A stretch of DNA of 64,000 nucleotides from Aquiflexum balticum DSM 16537 (GCF_900176595.1 NZ_LT838813.1:1766001-1830000), one strand, 5' to 3'. Counted from the stretch's first letter, positions 1 through 11,470 are shown. Notes: generated by a model from the sequence alone, not told the origin. Numbers and translations are program-made.

Positions 1-878
1 GCCCTTTCACCAAGTTCATCACTAAGGTAAACTCCCCCATCTCCAAAAAACTTGCCTATAAGTTCTTCTTTGTCTTTTGGCTTGACATTCTCAAATACGC
101 CCAATCCCATCCATTTTTCAATAATTTCCTCTCTTTTGGAGAGCGGTTTCTCCTTTTCAGGATAGACATAATTGAGATAATACCAGACAGAGGCTGGAAA
201 ATATCTTGATGTAGCCGGGCCATCCCAGATTTCTTGCAGATGATTCCTTTCATGTTGATAAGAGACTTTCTTTTTATTTACCAATATCATCACACCCAAA
301 GTTGCTCCTAAAATACCGGTAGTTAAAGCTATATATTCCGGTGTTTTGCCGTTGTCAAAAAACACTGTGGTCCCAATTGCCCCTAAAGCACCAATGACAA
401 TTGAGGCTACCGTCAACTTGGTATCTGTGTCACCTTCTTTGGCTTTGAGGTATTTGGCGATCTGATCAGCCCGGTCTTCTTCGCATTCCAGCTCAGCTGA
501 CTCAGAAGAAATCTCAAGCTCAGCAAAACCAATACGCTGAAAAAGTTTTTGGTACAGTTCCAAATGTCGGAGCCTGTTTTCGATAGTGGGATTGTCATAG
601 AAATCCTCCAGACTTAAAAGATACCTTTCCAACAAATCCAAAATTCCCATGGCATTGGCAATGTTGATGCTTTTCCTGGAAAAATTATCTTGGAGGTTTG
701 CGGGAATGGCAATAGTATGAAGAGGTAGAGGAATTTGGTCTTCGGCATAATCGTAATAGTATTCCTGAAAACAATTGCTTTTATCCAGCCTGAGGTTGAT
801 GTTGGAATCCTGAAAACTTGCACATGAAAAAAATAAAATGCAGGAAAAAAGCATTATAAAAAATCTACCAAAGCTCAT
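1..878 (-). CDS. Lipoprotein with two predicted membrane helices (3' end outside window)
   Basis: This minus-strand reading frame stays open from the ATG at 878 to base 1, about 292 residues, and continues past the window edge. Residues 1-19 look like a lipoprotein signal peptide (hydrophobic, then FFSC with Cys19). Around residues 150-205 there are two hydrophobic stretches (LTVASIVIGALGAIGTTVFF and an ITGILGATLGVMIL-like segment) separated by a short polar turn, followed by a soluble basic/acidic tail. I do not recognise a family. The start lies one base after the stop of the DUF4349 gene, so the two are probably translationally coupled. Residue identities come from my own reading of the complement and show no internal stop. 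Confidence 0.75.
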   Translation of the reverse strand, partial: MSFGRFFIMLFSCILFFSCASFQDSNINLRLDKSNCFQEYYYDYAEDQIPLPLHTIAIPANLQDNFSRKSINIANAMGILDLLERYLLSLEDFYDNPTIENRLRHLELYQKLFQRIGFAELEISSESAELECEEDRADQIAKYLKAKEGDTDTKLTVASIVIGALGAIGTTVFFDNGKTPEYIALTTGILGATLGVMILVNKKKVSYQHERNHLQEIWDGPATSRYFPASVWYYLNYVYPEKEKPLSKREEIIEKWMGLGVFENVKPKDKEELIGKFFGDGGVYLSDELGER

Positions 879-879
879 G

Positions 880-1716
880 CTATCGTTTATTTTTTCTTTT
901 GAGATACATCACCAGAACAAAAACCAATGCGCCTGCCAAGTAAAAGGGCCAAAGCGTGACCAGACCTACAAAAACTGACAAAAATATCTGCCAGCCATTG
1001 TCCAAAGCATTGAATATTCTTACCCAGAAACCTTTTTTCTTGGGTGTATTCAGTTCATAGGGCAATTCCTCGTAGAACTGTACCTGAAGTGAACTGAACT
1101 TTATCTCTTTACTCAGATAATTGAACTGTCCCTCCATCAACTCGATATCAGATCTCACTTCGTTGAGGTTACGCTCTATTTCAAGGATATCTTTGACTTG
1201 ATTGGCTTTGGATAAAATCTCTCTGTAGCGTATTTCGAGTTCTTTTTTATTCTGGATCCGACTCTGTAGATCGTAATATCTTTCGGTCACATCATCCACA
1301 TTGGAGTATTTGCTTTCGACCCTAAAAGCAATTTTGGAAATAGTATTGAACAGGCTGTCATATTTTTCCGAAGGCACTCGGATTCTCAGACTATAACTTT
1401 TTCGGTAATTATCATTGATTTGGTTTTCACTTTCCAGATAGGCACTAAAACCGCTTAGCATTCCTTTGATTTGTTCATAATCCTTTTCTAAACCTTCTGA
1501 TTGAAAATAAATACTCCCGGATCGGACCAGTTTTTGGCTTATATCCGGAGTGTATAATTCGGATTCGGAAGTGGTAGAAGATTGCTTGGCAAATGGAACT
1601 GATTCCATGTCCATGTTGACCATTATATCATCAGAATTTCCCCCACTGCTTATATCAACAGTTTCATTATTGGAACAGGCGGCAATGATGAAGGCTATTG
1701 CAAAAAGGATTTTCAT
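880..1716 (-). CDS. DUF4349 domain lipoprotein
   Basis: A 278-residue protein with a lipoprotein signal (MKILFAIAFIIAACS, Cys14). A low-complexity linker runs to about residue 60. A DUF4349-like core follows (about 62-225), beginning with KLVRSGSIYFQ and including a long heptad-rich region (SRIQNKKELEIRYREIL, EIERNLNEVRSDIELMEGQ) that should form a coiled coil. A C-terminal membrane helix (about 245-270) ends in KRKNKR. The family is common in many phyla and has no established function; a membrane-tethered sensor or scaffold is often assumed. It sits between a 53-residue membrane protein upstream and the lipoprotein downstream, with gaps of 31 and 1 bases, so the three are probably one transcript. 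Confidence 0.85.
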   Translation of the reverse strand: MKILFAIAFIIAACSNNETVDISSGGNSDDIMVNMDMESVPFAKQSSTTSESELYTPDISQKLVRSGSIYFQSEGLEKDYEQIKGMLSGFSAYLESENQINDNYRKSYSLRIRVPSEKYDSLFNTISKIAFRVESKYSNVDDVTERYYDLQSRIQNKKELEIRYREILSKANQVKDILEIERNLNEVRSDIELMEGQFNYLSKEIKFSSLQVQFYEELPYELNTPKKKGFWVRIFNALDNGWQIFLSVFVGLVTLWPFYLAGALVFVLVMYLKRKNKR

Positions 1717-1747
1717 AAAATTGTTTTAAATCATCCAAATACCAGTA

Positions 1748-1909
1748 TTAGCTTATTTTCATGGATAAAGTTTCAGATCCCTTTTCAATGGGATTTGCGG
1801 CGAAATAAATTTTTTTGATGGCAAATGCCAAAGTAAGAAGAATTACCAAACCAAGGAAGATTATGATTTTTTTCCTCTTTTTTGCTACTTCTTTCGTTTT
1901 TGAATTCAT
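1748..1909 (-). CDS. Small single-span membrane protein (53 aa)
   Basis: This 53-residue frame starts at ATG 1909 and stops with TAA at 1748-1750. It has a strongly basic N-terminus (KTKEVAKKRKK), one hydrophobic helix (IIIFLGLVILLTLAFAI) and a short polar C-terminal tail ending MKIS. The positive-inside rule places the N-terminus in the cytoplasm. It is the first gene of a presumed three-gene unit with the DUF4349 lipoprotein. Base composition and the clear charge/helix pattern argue for a real small protein, but no homologue was searched, so its identity is open. Confidence 0.55.
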   Translation of the reverse strand: MNSKTKEVAKKRKKIIIFLGLVILLTLAFAIKKIYFAANPIEKGSETLSMKIS

Positions 1910-1957
1910 TGGATAATAGGGTTTTAGGGAATAAAATTCAATTGGTTATCAGGAAAA

Positions 1958-2009
1958 TTACTGATTTAATTTTGAAATCCGCAATTTCTATTCTTAAATA
2001 AATCAGTAA
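1958..2009. repeat. 11-bp inverted repeat downstream of the phosphorylase gene
   Basis: TTACTGATTTA (1958-1968) is matched exactly by its complement TAAATCAGTAA (1999-2009) with a 30-base spacer. It lies 8 bases past the stop of the 1149-residue gene and before the small membrane-protein gene. It may be a weak terminator or mRNA-stabilising stem for the beta-glucan operon. The long loop and the lack of a good T-run make a classical terminator doubtful. Confidence 0.4.
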
Positions 2010-2017
2010 AGATCCAT

Positions 2018-5000
2018 TTAATTGATTTTCAAGAATACCCTGATCTTGGAGATTTTTTGATCCCTTGAAAACAAGTGGGCTGATAGCTCTGGAGTTAATT
2101 TTAGGGCATCTATGAAAAATTTTTCTCCACCTGATTTTTCCAATTCGATCTGATTTTGATCACTCATTTTATAGATAACAGGCACCTGGCAATAGGTAAA
2201 TGCCAACTCTCCCGGTTTCAATTCAATTTTTTCCTTCTGACCGGAAATAGTAAAGTATTCAAAAAATTTAGCCTCATTTATAAATTCATGTGGGTGTAGA
2301 AACTCTGGTGCAAAAGAAATACAGCCATTGGAAACCTTAACCCCCAATTCGCCCCATCTATTCATGATATCTTCCTTCACCTGACCTGTCATCCCAGGTT
2401 GCTGCGCTCCTTTATGGCCCGGCGTATGCGAATAAGGGTCAGTGGGGAAAGCGCCATAAAGTTCCGGAGATTTGTTGATTCCGATTCCGGCACGGATTTC
2501 GTAATAATGCTGAACAAGTCCGGCTATCAGTTCTTTATCCTCGTTCTGATCGATTGCAAGCTGTAAGTTTTCCTGTACAGCCAACAATAATTTTGAAACC
2601 ATATGCCAGTAAATACTTCCAAGGCCTTCATAGCCATAGAAAGTACCTGATCTGCCTGTAAAACTTTTATGGTCAAATATTTCCTCAAATATTTCCAGAT
2701 AGTCCTCATATTCCTTTTCAACTAGATGCCCATATTGTTGCTTCAATTCATCAAGCTTTGCACGCAGATCATCACTGTTATGAAATTCCCCATTAAAGTG
2801 AAATTTACCCTTGACATCCTTGACAATCAATTCCTGATTGAAATCGGAAAGTAACTTATTGGCCAAGGCTGAGTTATCTATAAAAGAGTTTGGAATATTG
2901 TTTTTATCCAGAAATCCCGGTAATTCTCTGTTTGGATACAGCATGTAGCTATATTGATCCTCACGGTACATTTTGCTGGATTTAAGCGCATCCAATACCT
3001 GCAGGGATTCAGAAGCAGTCAAAATTCCCGAGGAAAGAATGGCCACTTGACCTTCGAGCATTTCATAGAGATGGCTGACCGAAAGCTGATTCTCTGAAAA
3101 ATTGATCAGGTTATAGGCATGGTATAAATCGTCGCTACGTTTGTTTGACTTAATACTTTGATCAATGTATTGAAGGGTGAGTTCCAGAAAGGAGGACAGT
3201 TCAGCAGTTTGTAAAGTTGTTTTTTCATTTGAAGGATTTTGGTAAACTACATTGCGGTATGCCTCGCCCAATTGTCCAAGTTGATCCACAAAACTGCGGC
3301 GTTGCTGATCTGTGAATTTCTTCCGCAAAAATACCTGATTGGTCTGCAATACTTGATAAATACCTTCCCAAAGCGAGAACAGCGCTTTGTTCAAAGGCAG
3401 TGATTTTGGGGATGAATCGATAAGGGCGTGCAAAAAAGCCACATACCTGCGCATATAGTACAGGGTTACCATGGAAACTCCATTTCCAACGAGGGCATTA
3501 TTGGCATCATTCCATTCAGGTCTTTGGGTGTTAAGCCAAATGCCCGCATCTGGCACAAAATTGGATAACTTGGTCAATAAGGTTACCAACAGCTTTTCGA
3601 CAAGTGTAGCCCTTATAGGTTCACCATTTTCTCCGAAAATAATTTTACCATCTGCCCCAATTTCCTTCACTCTTCCTGAAATAACTTCCTCCAATCCATT
3701 ATGGTATTCAATGGTATCCTTTGGATTGGCCACAATACTGTCGTAACTCTTGATGCGATAAGGCACATTGGCATAGACAAAAATAGCCTCTTCCATCAAG
3801 GAAGATAACTTGCCCGGAAAATGATTGTGGGAGATTTCAAGCAGTTTTTGAAGATAAATGATCTGATGATCCCCCCAATAGCCAATATAAGACCATGGGT
3901 CGTCGGGTTCCACTACTTCCCAATCAATCCCATCGGAAGTAATTCGGTAAGGGTTATAGCCGTCGATGGTAGAAGCATTGACAAACTTCACAATCATGGA
4001 ATGGATAAAGCCCGGAATGGAAAGGGCCAAGGCCTCCCAATTTTGGAAGATGTCCCGCCAGTTACCCTGATAATATTTTTTGGATGAGCCATCTTTATTT
4101 TTGAGGTCTATGGAAAACTTATTCCAAGGCCTACTTGGGTCACCATGTCGCCTGCTGAAGGAAAGTGGTAAATACTCGTAACTTAATCTGATAAGATCGG
4201 GATTACCTGTAGATTGGGCCAGATTCATCAGTTTCTCCTGACTGATTGAACTTGGTAAAGATTCCAAAAATCCTACCTGAACACCTGAAAGCGGCTGATT
4301 TGCTTTGATGATGTGTGCTATAAAATCAGAAGACTGTATGCTAAATTGATCCTCGAACAAACCGCCCCGCATGATATTGAATAAGACATTGGAAATATGT
4401 CTACCAGTCGCCAATTGATCCGCACTAAGCTGTAGACCATCTGCTTTAGCTACCTTATGGAGTAATTCCAGATTGCCGGCAGCGATATCATTTTCTACAA
4501 GTTTTTCCAAAGAATTGTCGGAAGTGGATAATTTTTCAACCAAACTATAGATATTGCTGTGGTCCTTATTCACATCAGCAATGATTTTCCAACTCGATGA
4601 TTCTCCCCCTTCAAGTTGTAAATGGTGATGAACAAAATAGGCACCCGGGAATCCTTTGATATCTTTTTCAGGAGTAATTTGTCCATTAAACTTGAATCGA
4701 TCAAGCTGAAGAGAGGACAAAAGGATATCTGTTGGCTTTAATCCAATAGTCCAACAAACAGAGGCTTTGAGTGCCTCGCTAGGTTCGGCCCGATCCACAA
4801 TCATAGCTGATAGCGCATAAATGCCTAAACCTGAAACATGCTCAAGTTCATTTCTCTTGTAAGCATCTACCAAATTGCTTCTTTCTTTTTGCATGGCACT
4901 GTCCACACCAAATGGCAGTAGATTCTGTAGTCCATCGAGTACTTGACAAGTCAATTGTTTTTCTCCCAGATTTACGATGTAGGAAGATTTGACAAAGCCA

Positions 5001-5467
5001 TATTTATCGGAAAAAGTCCAGGAATAATTGAAGCTCAGCGAAAGACTGTGATTGATCTCTTCAAAAATGAGCTTATTGCCGGTCCTATTCTTGTATAGGT
5101 TTCGCTCTAGCTGGTAGCTATCCCTATATTGATCAGAGAATGGAAGCCAAAGCAATTTTTTGTTTTCCCGGGAGACGAGTATCAGTGTTTTGCTTCCGGT
5201 AATATCACTGGAATCGGTAATCTTATCGTCGGTGTAATAAGGGAAAAGTGCATTGTTTTCGTTCATCCTTCCTGCAGAAAGACCTCCTTTACTCGATATA
5301 AACATCCAATGGTCCGCGTGACTGACCAAGCTCATAAAAAAGGGACGCATCCGGTCATAATGACTTATTTTGTAATAAGACTCCTCTCCGATGGTAACAT
5401 ATTCACCGGTGACAGATTCATTGGAAACAAAGAGCGGATTGTTTTCAACCCATATTTTTGCGCACAT
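2018..5467 (-). CDS. GH149/GH94-like beta-glucan phosphorylase (putative)
   Basis: A 1149-residue protein with no signal peptide, so presumably cytoplasmic. The N-terminal region carries FISSKGGLSAGRMNENNA (about 55-72), the sort of sequence seen in the beta-sandwich domain of GH94-clan phosphorylases. Near the middle is RPEWNDANNALVGNG with Asp654, which lines up with the GH94 motif W-N-D-x-x-N-x-V-G that carries the catalytic acid. The length fits GH149 (beta-1,3-oligoglucan phosphorylases, about 1100-1250 residues) better than GH94 (about 800). The expected reaction is phosphorolysis of beta-1,3-glucooligosaccharides to glucose 1-phosphate. Next upstream, with a 53-base gap, is a GH16 laminarinase-like gene and then a sugar porter, which supports this role. 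The family assignment is from memory of motifs and context; the alternative is an uncharacterised GH94-related family. Confidence 0.6.
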   Translation of the reverse strand: MCAKIWVENNPLFVSNESVTGEYVTIGEESYYKISHYDRMRPFFMSLVSHADHWMFISSKGGLSAGRMNENNALFPYYTDDKITDSSDITGSKTLILVSRENKKLLWLPFSDQYRDSYQLERNLYKNRTGNKLIFEEINHSLSLSFNYSWTFSDKYGFVKSSYIVNLGEKQLTCQVLDGLQNLLPFGVDSAMQKERSNLVDAYKRNELEHVSGLGIYALSAMIVDRAEPSEALKASVCWTIGLKPTDILLSSLQLDRFKFNGQITPEKDIKGFPGAYFVHHHLQLEGGESSSWKIIADVNKDHSNIYSLVEKLSTSDNSLEKLVENDIAAGNLELLHKVAKADGLQLSADQLATGRHISNVLFNIMRGGLFEDQFSIQSSDFIAHIIKANQPLSGVQVGFLESLPSSISQEKLMNLAQSTGNPDLIRLSYEYLPLSFSRRHGDPSRPWNKFSIDLKNKDGSSKKYYQGNWRDIFQNWEALALSIPGFIHSMIVKFVNASTIDGYNPYRITSDGIDWEVVEPDDPWSYIGYWGDHQIIYLQKLLEISHNHFPGKLSSLMEEAIFVYANVPYRIKSYDSIVANPKDTIEYHNGLEEVISGRVKEIGADGKIIFGENGEPIRATLVEKLLVTLLTKLSNFVPDAGIWLNTQRPEWNDANNALVGNGVSMVTLYYMRRYVAFLHALIDSSPKSLPLNKALFSLWEGIYQVLQTNQVFLRKKFTDQQRRSFVDQLGQLGEAYRNVVYQNPSNEKTTLQTAELSSFLELTLQYIDQSIKSNKRSDDLYHAYNLINFSENQLSVSHLYEMLEGQVAILSSGILTASESLQVLDALKSSKMYREDQYSYMLYPNRELPGFLDKNNIPNSFIDNSALANKLLSDFNQELIVKDVKGKFHFNGEFHNSDDLRAKLDELKQQYGHLVEKEYEDYLEIFEEIFDHKSFTGRSGTFYGYEGLGSIYWHMVSKLLLAVQENLQLAIDQNEDKELIAGLVQHYYEIRAGIGINKSPELYGAFPTDPYSHTPGHKGAQQPGMTGQVKEDIMNRWGELGVKVSNGCISFAPEFLHPHEFINEAKFFEYFTISGQKEKIELKPGELAFTYCQVPVIYKMSDQNQIELEKSGGEKFFIDALKLTPELSAHLFSRDQKISKIRVFLKIN

Positions 5468-5520
5468 TGATTTGGATATTTATATTTTACAATGTCTGTT
5501 GATCAGAAAATCTCCTGGAT

Positions 5521-6825
5521 TTATTTTTTTCCGTATACCCTTACATAATCTATCAGCAATTTTTGGGAAGTCACAGATTCATCCATTCCCTGGGCACCGC
5601 CCCAGCCTCCGCCCATGGCCAGATTGAGAATAATGTTTTGAGGCTTATTGAAAGGCCACTCCAGTTCATTGGCTGTTTTATCATAAACATAGTATTGCTC
5701 GCCATTTACATAGCCCCTGATTTCTGTGGGTGTCCATTCCACCGCATAGGTATGAAACTCACCTGCAATATTTTTGACATCTATAGTACTGCTGATCTGG
5801 TTATTGATCTTGAAATAATAGGCAGGGGTGTGAACCGTGGAATGGGCAATTCCATCACCGGTTTCATTGTCGACTTCATAGCCAACTGATTCCATGATGT
5901 CTATTTCCCCACTGTATGGCCAACTTTTTTCATCTACATAATCATCTCCTAAAGTCCAGCCAGCAGCCCAGTTTCCTTTTTCCCGGGGGACCTTTGCCCT
6001 GAATTCGATTTTTCCATACAAGAAACTTACCTTTCCCCGGGTAGTCATCCTTGTTGATGTCCAATCCTGCCCCATATCATTTTTTCTGGCTTCTATGACC
6101 AATATGCCGTCTTCAATTCTTGCATTTTCCGATCTATTGTCTGTGTAATATTGGAGCTCATTGTTGCCCCAGCCCCAATTGCCAAAATCAAAAGTCCACT
6201 TGGACTCATCAATGGAATCCCCTTCAAATTCATCCGACCAAACCAATTCCCATTCTTGTCCATCCATATTTTGGGTGAGGCTTATGGGAGAAGAAGAATG
6301 TTCCTTCATAAGGGAAAAGGTTATTTTATCTATTACAACGGACCCTTTATCCACATGTAGTTTTATCTTATGCAATCCTTCGTTGAAAGGGCTTCCTTCG
6401 ACAAAAAATGCTTTAATATCCTCTGATGGTTCAATGTTGATCTTGCCGGTTACATCATATGTTCTTTGATCCTTATTGTCATAATAATCTTCAATCCATA
6501 CAACTGCCCCATCATCCGACTGGCCGGAAGCCAAAATCTCTACCCGATATCTACCCGCCTGCTCAAAATTTGCATCCAAGCCAATCCATTCGCCTTGCCC
6601 TAAAGATACAGTGCCCTTATCCTCGGAAATCTCCACACGACTGGGTCCTGAAACAGCATGTAGCGTTTCTGTTTCAACAATAAGTTGATAAGGTTTTTCC
6701 TCTGAAGATGCCTGTTCCAAGTCTTCTGTTTGGTTTGGACCGGGATTGCATCCAAAAACAAAGAAGACCAGAAAATAAATACCTAATTTAAATATTGATT
6801 GAGTAGAATTTGATTGATGTTTCAT
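5521..6825 (-). CDS. GH16 beta-glucanase (laminarinase-like) lipoprotein with CBM6-like domain
   Basis: A 434-residue lipoprotein: signal peptide to about residue 25 with the lipobox-like VFGC (Cys26). A beta-sandwich region follows (about 45-170, including LIVETETLHAVSG and GQGEWIGLDANFEQAGRYRV) that resembles a CBM6/CBM35-type carbohydrate-binding module. The GH16 catalytic domain covers about 190-434. The active-site signature EIDIME is intact (Glu307 nucleophile, Asp309, Glu312 acid/base), and its spacing with the extra Met is that of laminarinases rather than lichenases. Expected role: endo-cleavage of beta-1,3(1,4)-glucans at the outer membrane surface. It sits between the putative phosphorylase and the sugar porter on one strand. 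Confidence 0.9.
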   Translation of the reverse strand: MKHQSNSTQSIFKLGIYFLVFFVFGCNPGPNQTEDLEQASSEEKPYQLIVETETLHAVSGPSRVEISEDKGTVSLGQGEWIGLDANFEQAGRYRVEILASGQSDDGAVVWIEDYYDNKDQRTYDVTGKINIEPSEDIKAFFVEGSPFNEGLHKIKLHVDKGSVVIDKITFSLMKEHSSSPISLTQNMDGQEWELVWSDEFEGDSIDESKWTFDFGNWGWGNNELQYYTDNRSENARIEDGILVIEARKNDMGQDWTSTRMTTRGKVSFLYGKIEFRAKVPREKGNWAAGWTLGDDYVDEKSWPYSGEIDIMESVGYEVDNETGDGIAHSTVHTPAYYFKINNQISSTIDVKNIAGEFHTYAVEWTPTEIRGYVNGEQYYVYDKTANELEWPFNKPQNIILNLAMGGGWGGAQGMDESVTSQKLLIDYVRVYGKK

Positions 6826-6905
6826 ACTGTTTTTATTTTCTAAATTATAATATCATTCTAAACACTATTTCATTGATTCTAAAGATCATATAAAAAAACC
6901 TTGGA

Positions 6906-8468
6906 TTAATGTTTGACCAGGAGTTTTTCCAACTCTTCCAATGATTTATTCTTAGTTTCGGGTACAGCCCAGATGACAAATATCAGTCCTGCTGCTGCAA
7001 AGAGACCATAAATCAAAAAGGTGTAGCTACTTCCAAAGGTATCAAGCTGCCAAGGGAAAAACTGTTGGACCATATAGCTTACGCCCGAATTGATAAATCC
7101 AACAAATGAAATCGCCGCGCCTTTTATATTTATTGGGAAAAGTTCGGAAAACAGTACCCACATTACAGGTCCTATTGAAATGGCAAAAGAAGCCACAAAA
7201 CCCAATATCCCGATCAGAATCAGTGTAGGATTCATCTGTATGGCGGCTGTGATCAGATTGGATTCAAAAGCGATTGCAGACTTATCTCCTAAAGTTGCCC
7301 TTATAGCCTCTTTGAAAGTCACGTCACTTGCAAAATTTACATCCATCAGTGGAGCTAATGATTCAGGACTGATTTCTGATGGAAGATCCGAAATGGATTC
7401 TTTGGTAAGCTGGTAATTGGCCGTACCAAATCCATAGGCCAATATGCCCATACTGATCGCAATTCCCAAAAGACCTCCAATCAGTAAAGGCCTTCTTCCC
7501 AGCTTATCTATAAACAAAATGGCCAAAACCGTAAAGACCAGATTGGTCAATCCTACTAAAATCGCTTGTATAAATGAAGCATCTGTACCTATTCCCGATT
7601 GCTCAAATATCATTGGTGCATAGAAGAACACAGAATTTATCCCTGTAATCTGTTGAAGAACTGCTACCACAATACCGATGGCTAGAACTTTTCTATATGC
7701 AGGTTTGAAGAATTCCATCAGACTGGCCTCGTCCTTTTTTTCATCTTCATGAAGACTTTTCATAGCTTCCTGAATCTGTTTTTCGGCGTCTTTGATATCA
7801 GTAAACTGCTTCATAATAGCCAAGGCCTGATCTGTCTGTCCTTTCATCACCAACCAACGCGGGCTTTTTGGTACAAAAAACAAGCCCCAATAAAACAGGA
7901 TGGCCGGAAGTAATTCAAGTCCCAACATCCATCGCCAGTTGTATTCATCAAATTTGAGATTCAAAGCCCAAGCGGATTCTGATTGACCAAATTTCAGAAT
8001 CAGGTAATTGGTGAAAAAGGCAACTGAAATACCAATCACAATATTGAGTTGGTTGAAGGAAACCATTCTTCCCCTCATTGTTGGTGGTGAAATTTCCGCA
8101 ATATACATTGGGGCCAAAATCAGGGATGCACCGACTCCCAAACCTCCTACCATCCTTGCGACCACCAAAATAAAAAAAGTCGGGGCCAATGCAGATCCAA
8201 TGGCACTGATGGCATATAGCATGGCTGCTATCTGAAGAACTTTCCTTCGACCGTATTTGTCTGACAAGGGACCGGAAAAAATCATGGCGAGGGTGGCAGT
8301 CAGAGTAAGTGAAGCCACTGACCAACCCAATTCAAGTTTGGTCAAGTTAAATTCCGGTTCGATAAATTTGACAACGCCGGAAATTACAGATGCATCAAAA
8401 CCCATCAAGAATCCCCCTAATGCCACGATTAGTGCAATTTTGATGGTGTAAATTTGGTTCTTAGTCAT
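6906..8468 (-). CDS. Sugar porter family MFS transporter
   Basis: A 520-residue protein of the SP (XylE/GLUT) family with about 12 hydrophobic helices. Seen motifs: DKYGRRKVL after helix 2, SPRWLVMKG before the central loop, QQITGINSVFFYAP in helix 7, DKLGRRPLL after helix 8, and the C-terminal PETKNKSLEEL. The Q-Q-x-T-G-x-N motif is the sugar-binding hallmark. An extra polar stretch of about 60 residues (about 345-405, rich in acidic and Ser residues) lies between helices 9 and 10, longer than in XylE, and is probably periplasmic. It is first in the presumed operon with the GH16 and phosphorylase genes, so the likely cargo is glucose or short beta-gluco-oligosaccharides with protons. Specificity is inference. 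Confidence 0.9.
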   Translation of the reverse strand: MTKNQIYTIKIALIVALGGFLMGFDASVISGVVKFIEPEFNLTKLELGWSVASLTLTATLAMIFSGPLSDKYGRRKVLQIAAMLYAISAIGSALAPTFFILVVARMVGGLGVGASLILAPMYIAEISPPTMRGRMVSFNQLNIVIGISVAFFTNYLILKFGQSESAWALNLKFDEYNWRWMLGLELLPAILFYWGLFFVPKSPRWLVMKGQTDQALAIMKQFTDIKDAEKQIQEAMKSLHEDEKKDEASLMEFFKPAYRKVLAIGIVVAVLQQITGINSVFFYAPMIFEQSGIGTDASFIQAILVGLTNLVFTVLAILFIDKLGRRPLLIGGLLGIAISMGILAYGFGTANYQLTKESISDLPSEISPESLAPLMDVNFASDVTFKEAIRATLGDKSAIAFESNLITAAIQMNPTLILIGILGFVASFAISIGPVMWVLFSELFPINIKGAAISFVGFINSGVSYMVQQFFPWQLDTFGSSYTFLIYGLFAAAGLIFVIWAVPETKNKSLEELEKLLVKH

Positions 8469-8594
8469 ATGGTTATCTATTCAGGTTGTATTGATTAGTG
8501 TATATTTTTTGCAATTCATGTATTAAGAGTACTGCGGAAATAATTCGCAATGATTTTTTAAATGAAAAATAACCCCTGGCAATGCCAAAAAAAG

Positions 8595-8629
8595 CGCTTA
8601 AACCGACATGATTTTTTTTCGGTTTAGCG
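8595..8629. repeat. Bulged inverted repeat upstream of sugar porter gene
   Basis: CGCTTAAACCGA (8595-8606) pairs with TCGGTTTAGCG (8619-8629), leaving one unpaired T and a T-rich 12-base loop. It lies about 130 bases upstream of the porter start. It could be an operator or an RNA hairpin; the T-run is in the loop, not after the stem, so it is not an intrinsic terminator. Confidence 0.4.
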
Positions 8630-8885
8630 AATGAACTTTCCAAGAACAGGGGAGTTATTAATTTGGATTTGGGGAAAATAATTTTGGTTAAAAAATTTTT
8701 ATAGTAAACTTCTTCCTTGCTTACAAGACCTGCATGATTACTCAGGTAAAATTTCCCGAAAACAAATAATTTTAAACCAGAAAAATAAATTTCTTCATTT
8801 TGTGCCATAATTGAAATCATTGGGTTTATCGAGCTTTCCAAAGCCAAACAAATTTATTCTATAGCTCAAAATGTACATGCTGAAA

Positions 8886-8928
8886 TACTACATCAATATT
8901 ACTACAAGGCTGAAATTAAATTACTACA
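8886..8928. repeat. Three direct copies of TACTACA
   Basis: The heptamer occurs at 8886-8892, 8900-8906 and 8922-8928; the second and third extend to TTACTACA. Start-to-start spacing is 14 and 22 bases, the latter close to two helical turns. The cluster sits in the divergent control region between the sugar porter operon and katG and could be a binding site for a regulator using direct repeats. Confidence 0.35.
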
Positions 8929-9211
8929 GGTCATTTGAAGCCTTTTTATAAATAGCTCAAAAACTATATTTCTAATCTATCCAAATGTGAGGGATTAAAA
9001 AACATTTTTCAAAGGCATAAAGTCATTTATTGCACCTTTTTTCAAGTTAAAGCAAATGGAATTAGAGTCGCATTCTTTTAATATGATTCTTATTTCTGTA
9101 ACTTTAGGCAAATCGAAATTGACCAAGCGTCATAGATTTTATCAATCAAAAATTTATTTACATAAAAATAATCTTTGCTAATTTAGCTGACATAAATTAT
9201 AAATTAAATAA

Positions 9212-11440
<2,229 letters not shown>

Positions 11441-11470
11441 TTTAAAATTCAATCTCCTTGAAGACTGGAT

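Noticed and set aside
413..823. Two short minus-strand frames in the first kilobase
   Set aside because: They are shifted readings of the long lipoprotein frame that runs from 878 to the window edge without a stop.
7948..8325. 125-codon minus-strand frame inside the sugar porter gene
   Set aside because: It is a frame-shifted reading of membrane helices 2-5, rich in His, Cys and Trp, with no homologous pattern.
8473..8847. 124-codon minus-strand frame between the sugar porter and katG
   Set aside because: Its sequence is Phe/Lys/Leu-rich without domain pattern, it overlaps the divergent control region, and the base composition is that of AT-rich spacer.
9121..9180. Fur/PerR-type box upstream of katG
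   Set aside because: The AT-rich sequence has only weak symmetry (ATTTATTT with AAAAATAAT) and no good match to a known box.
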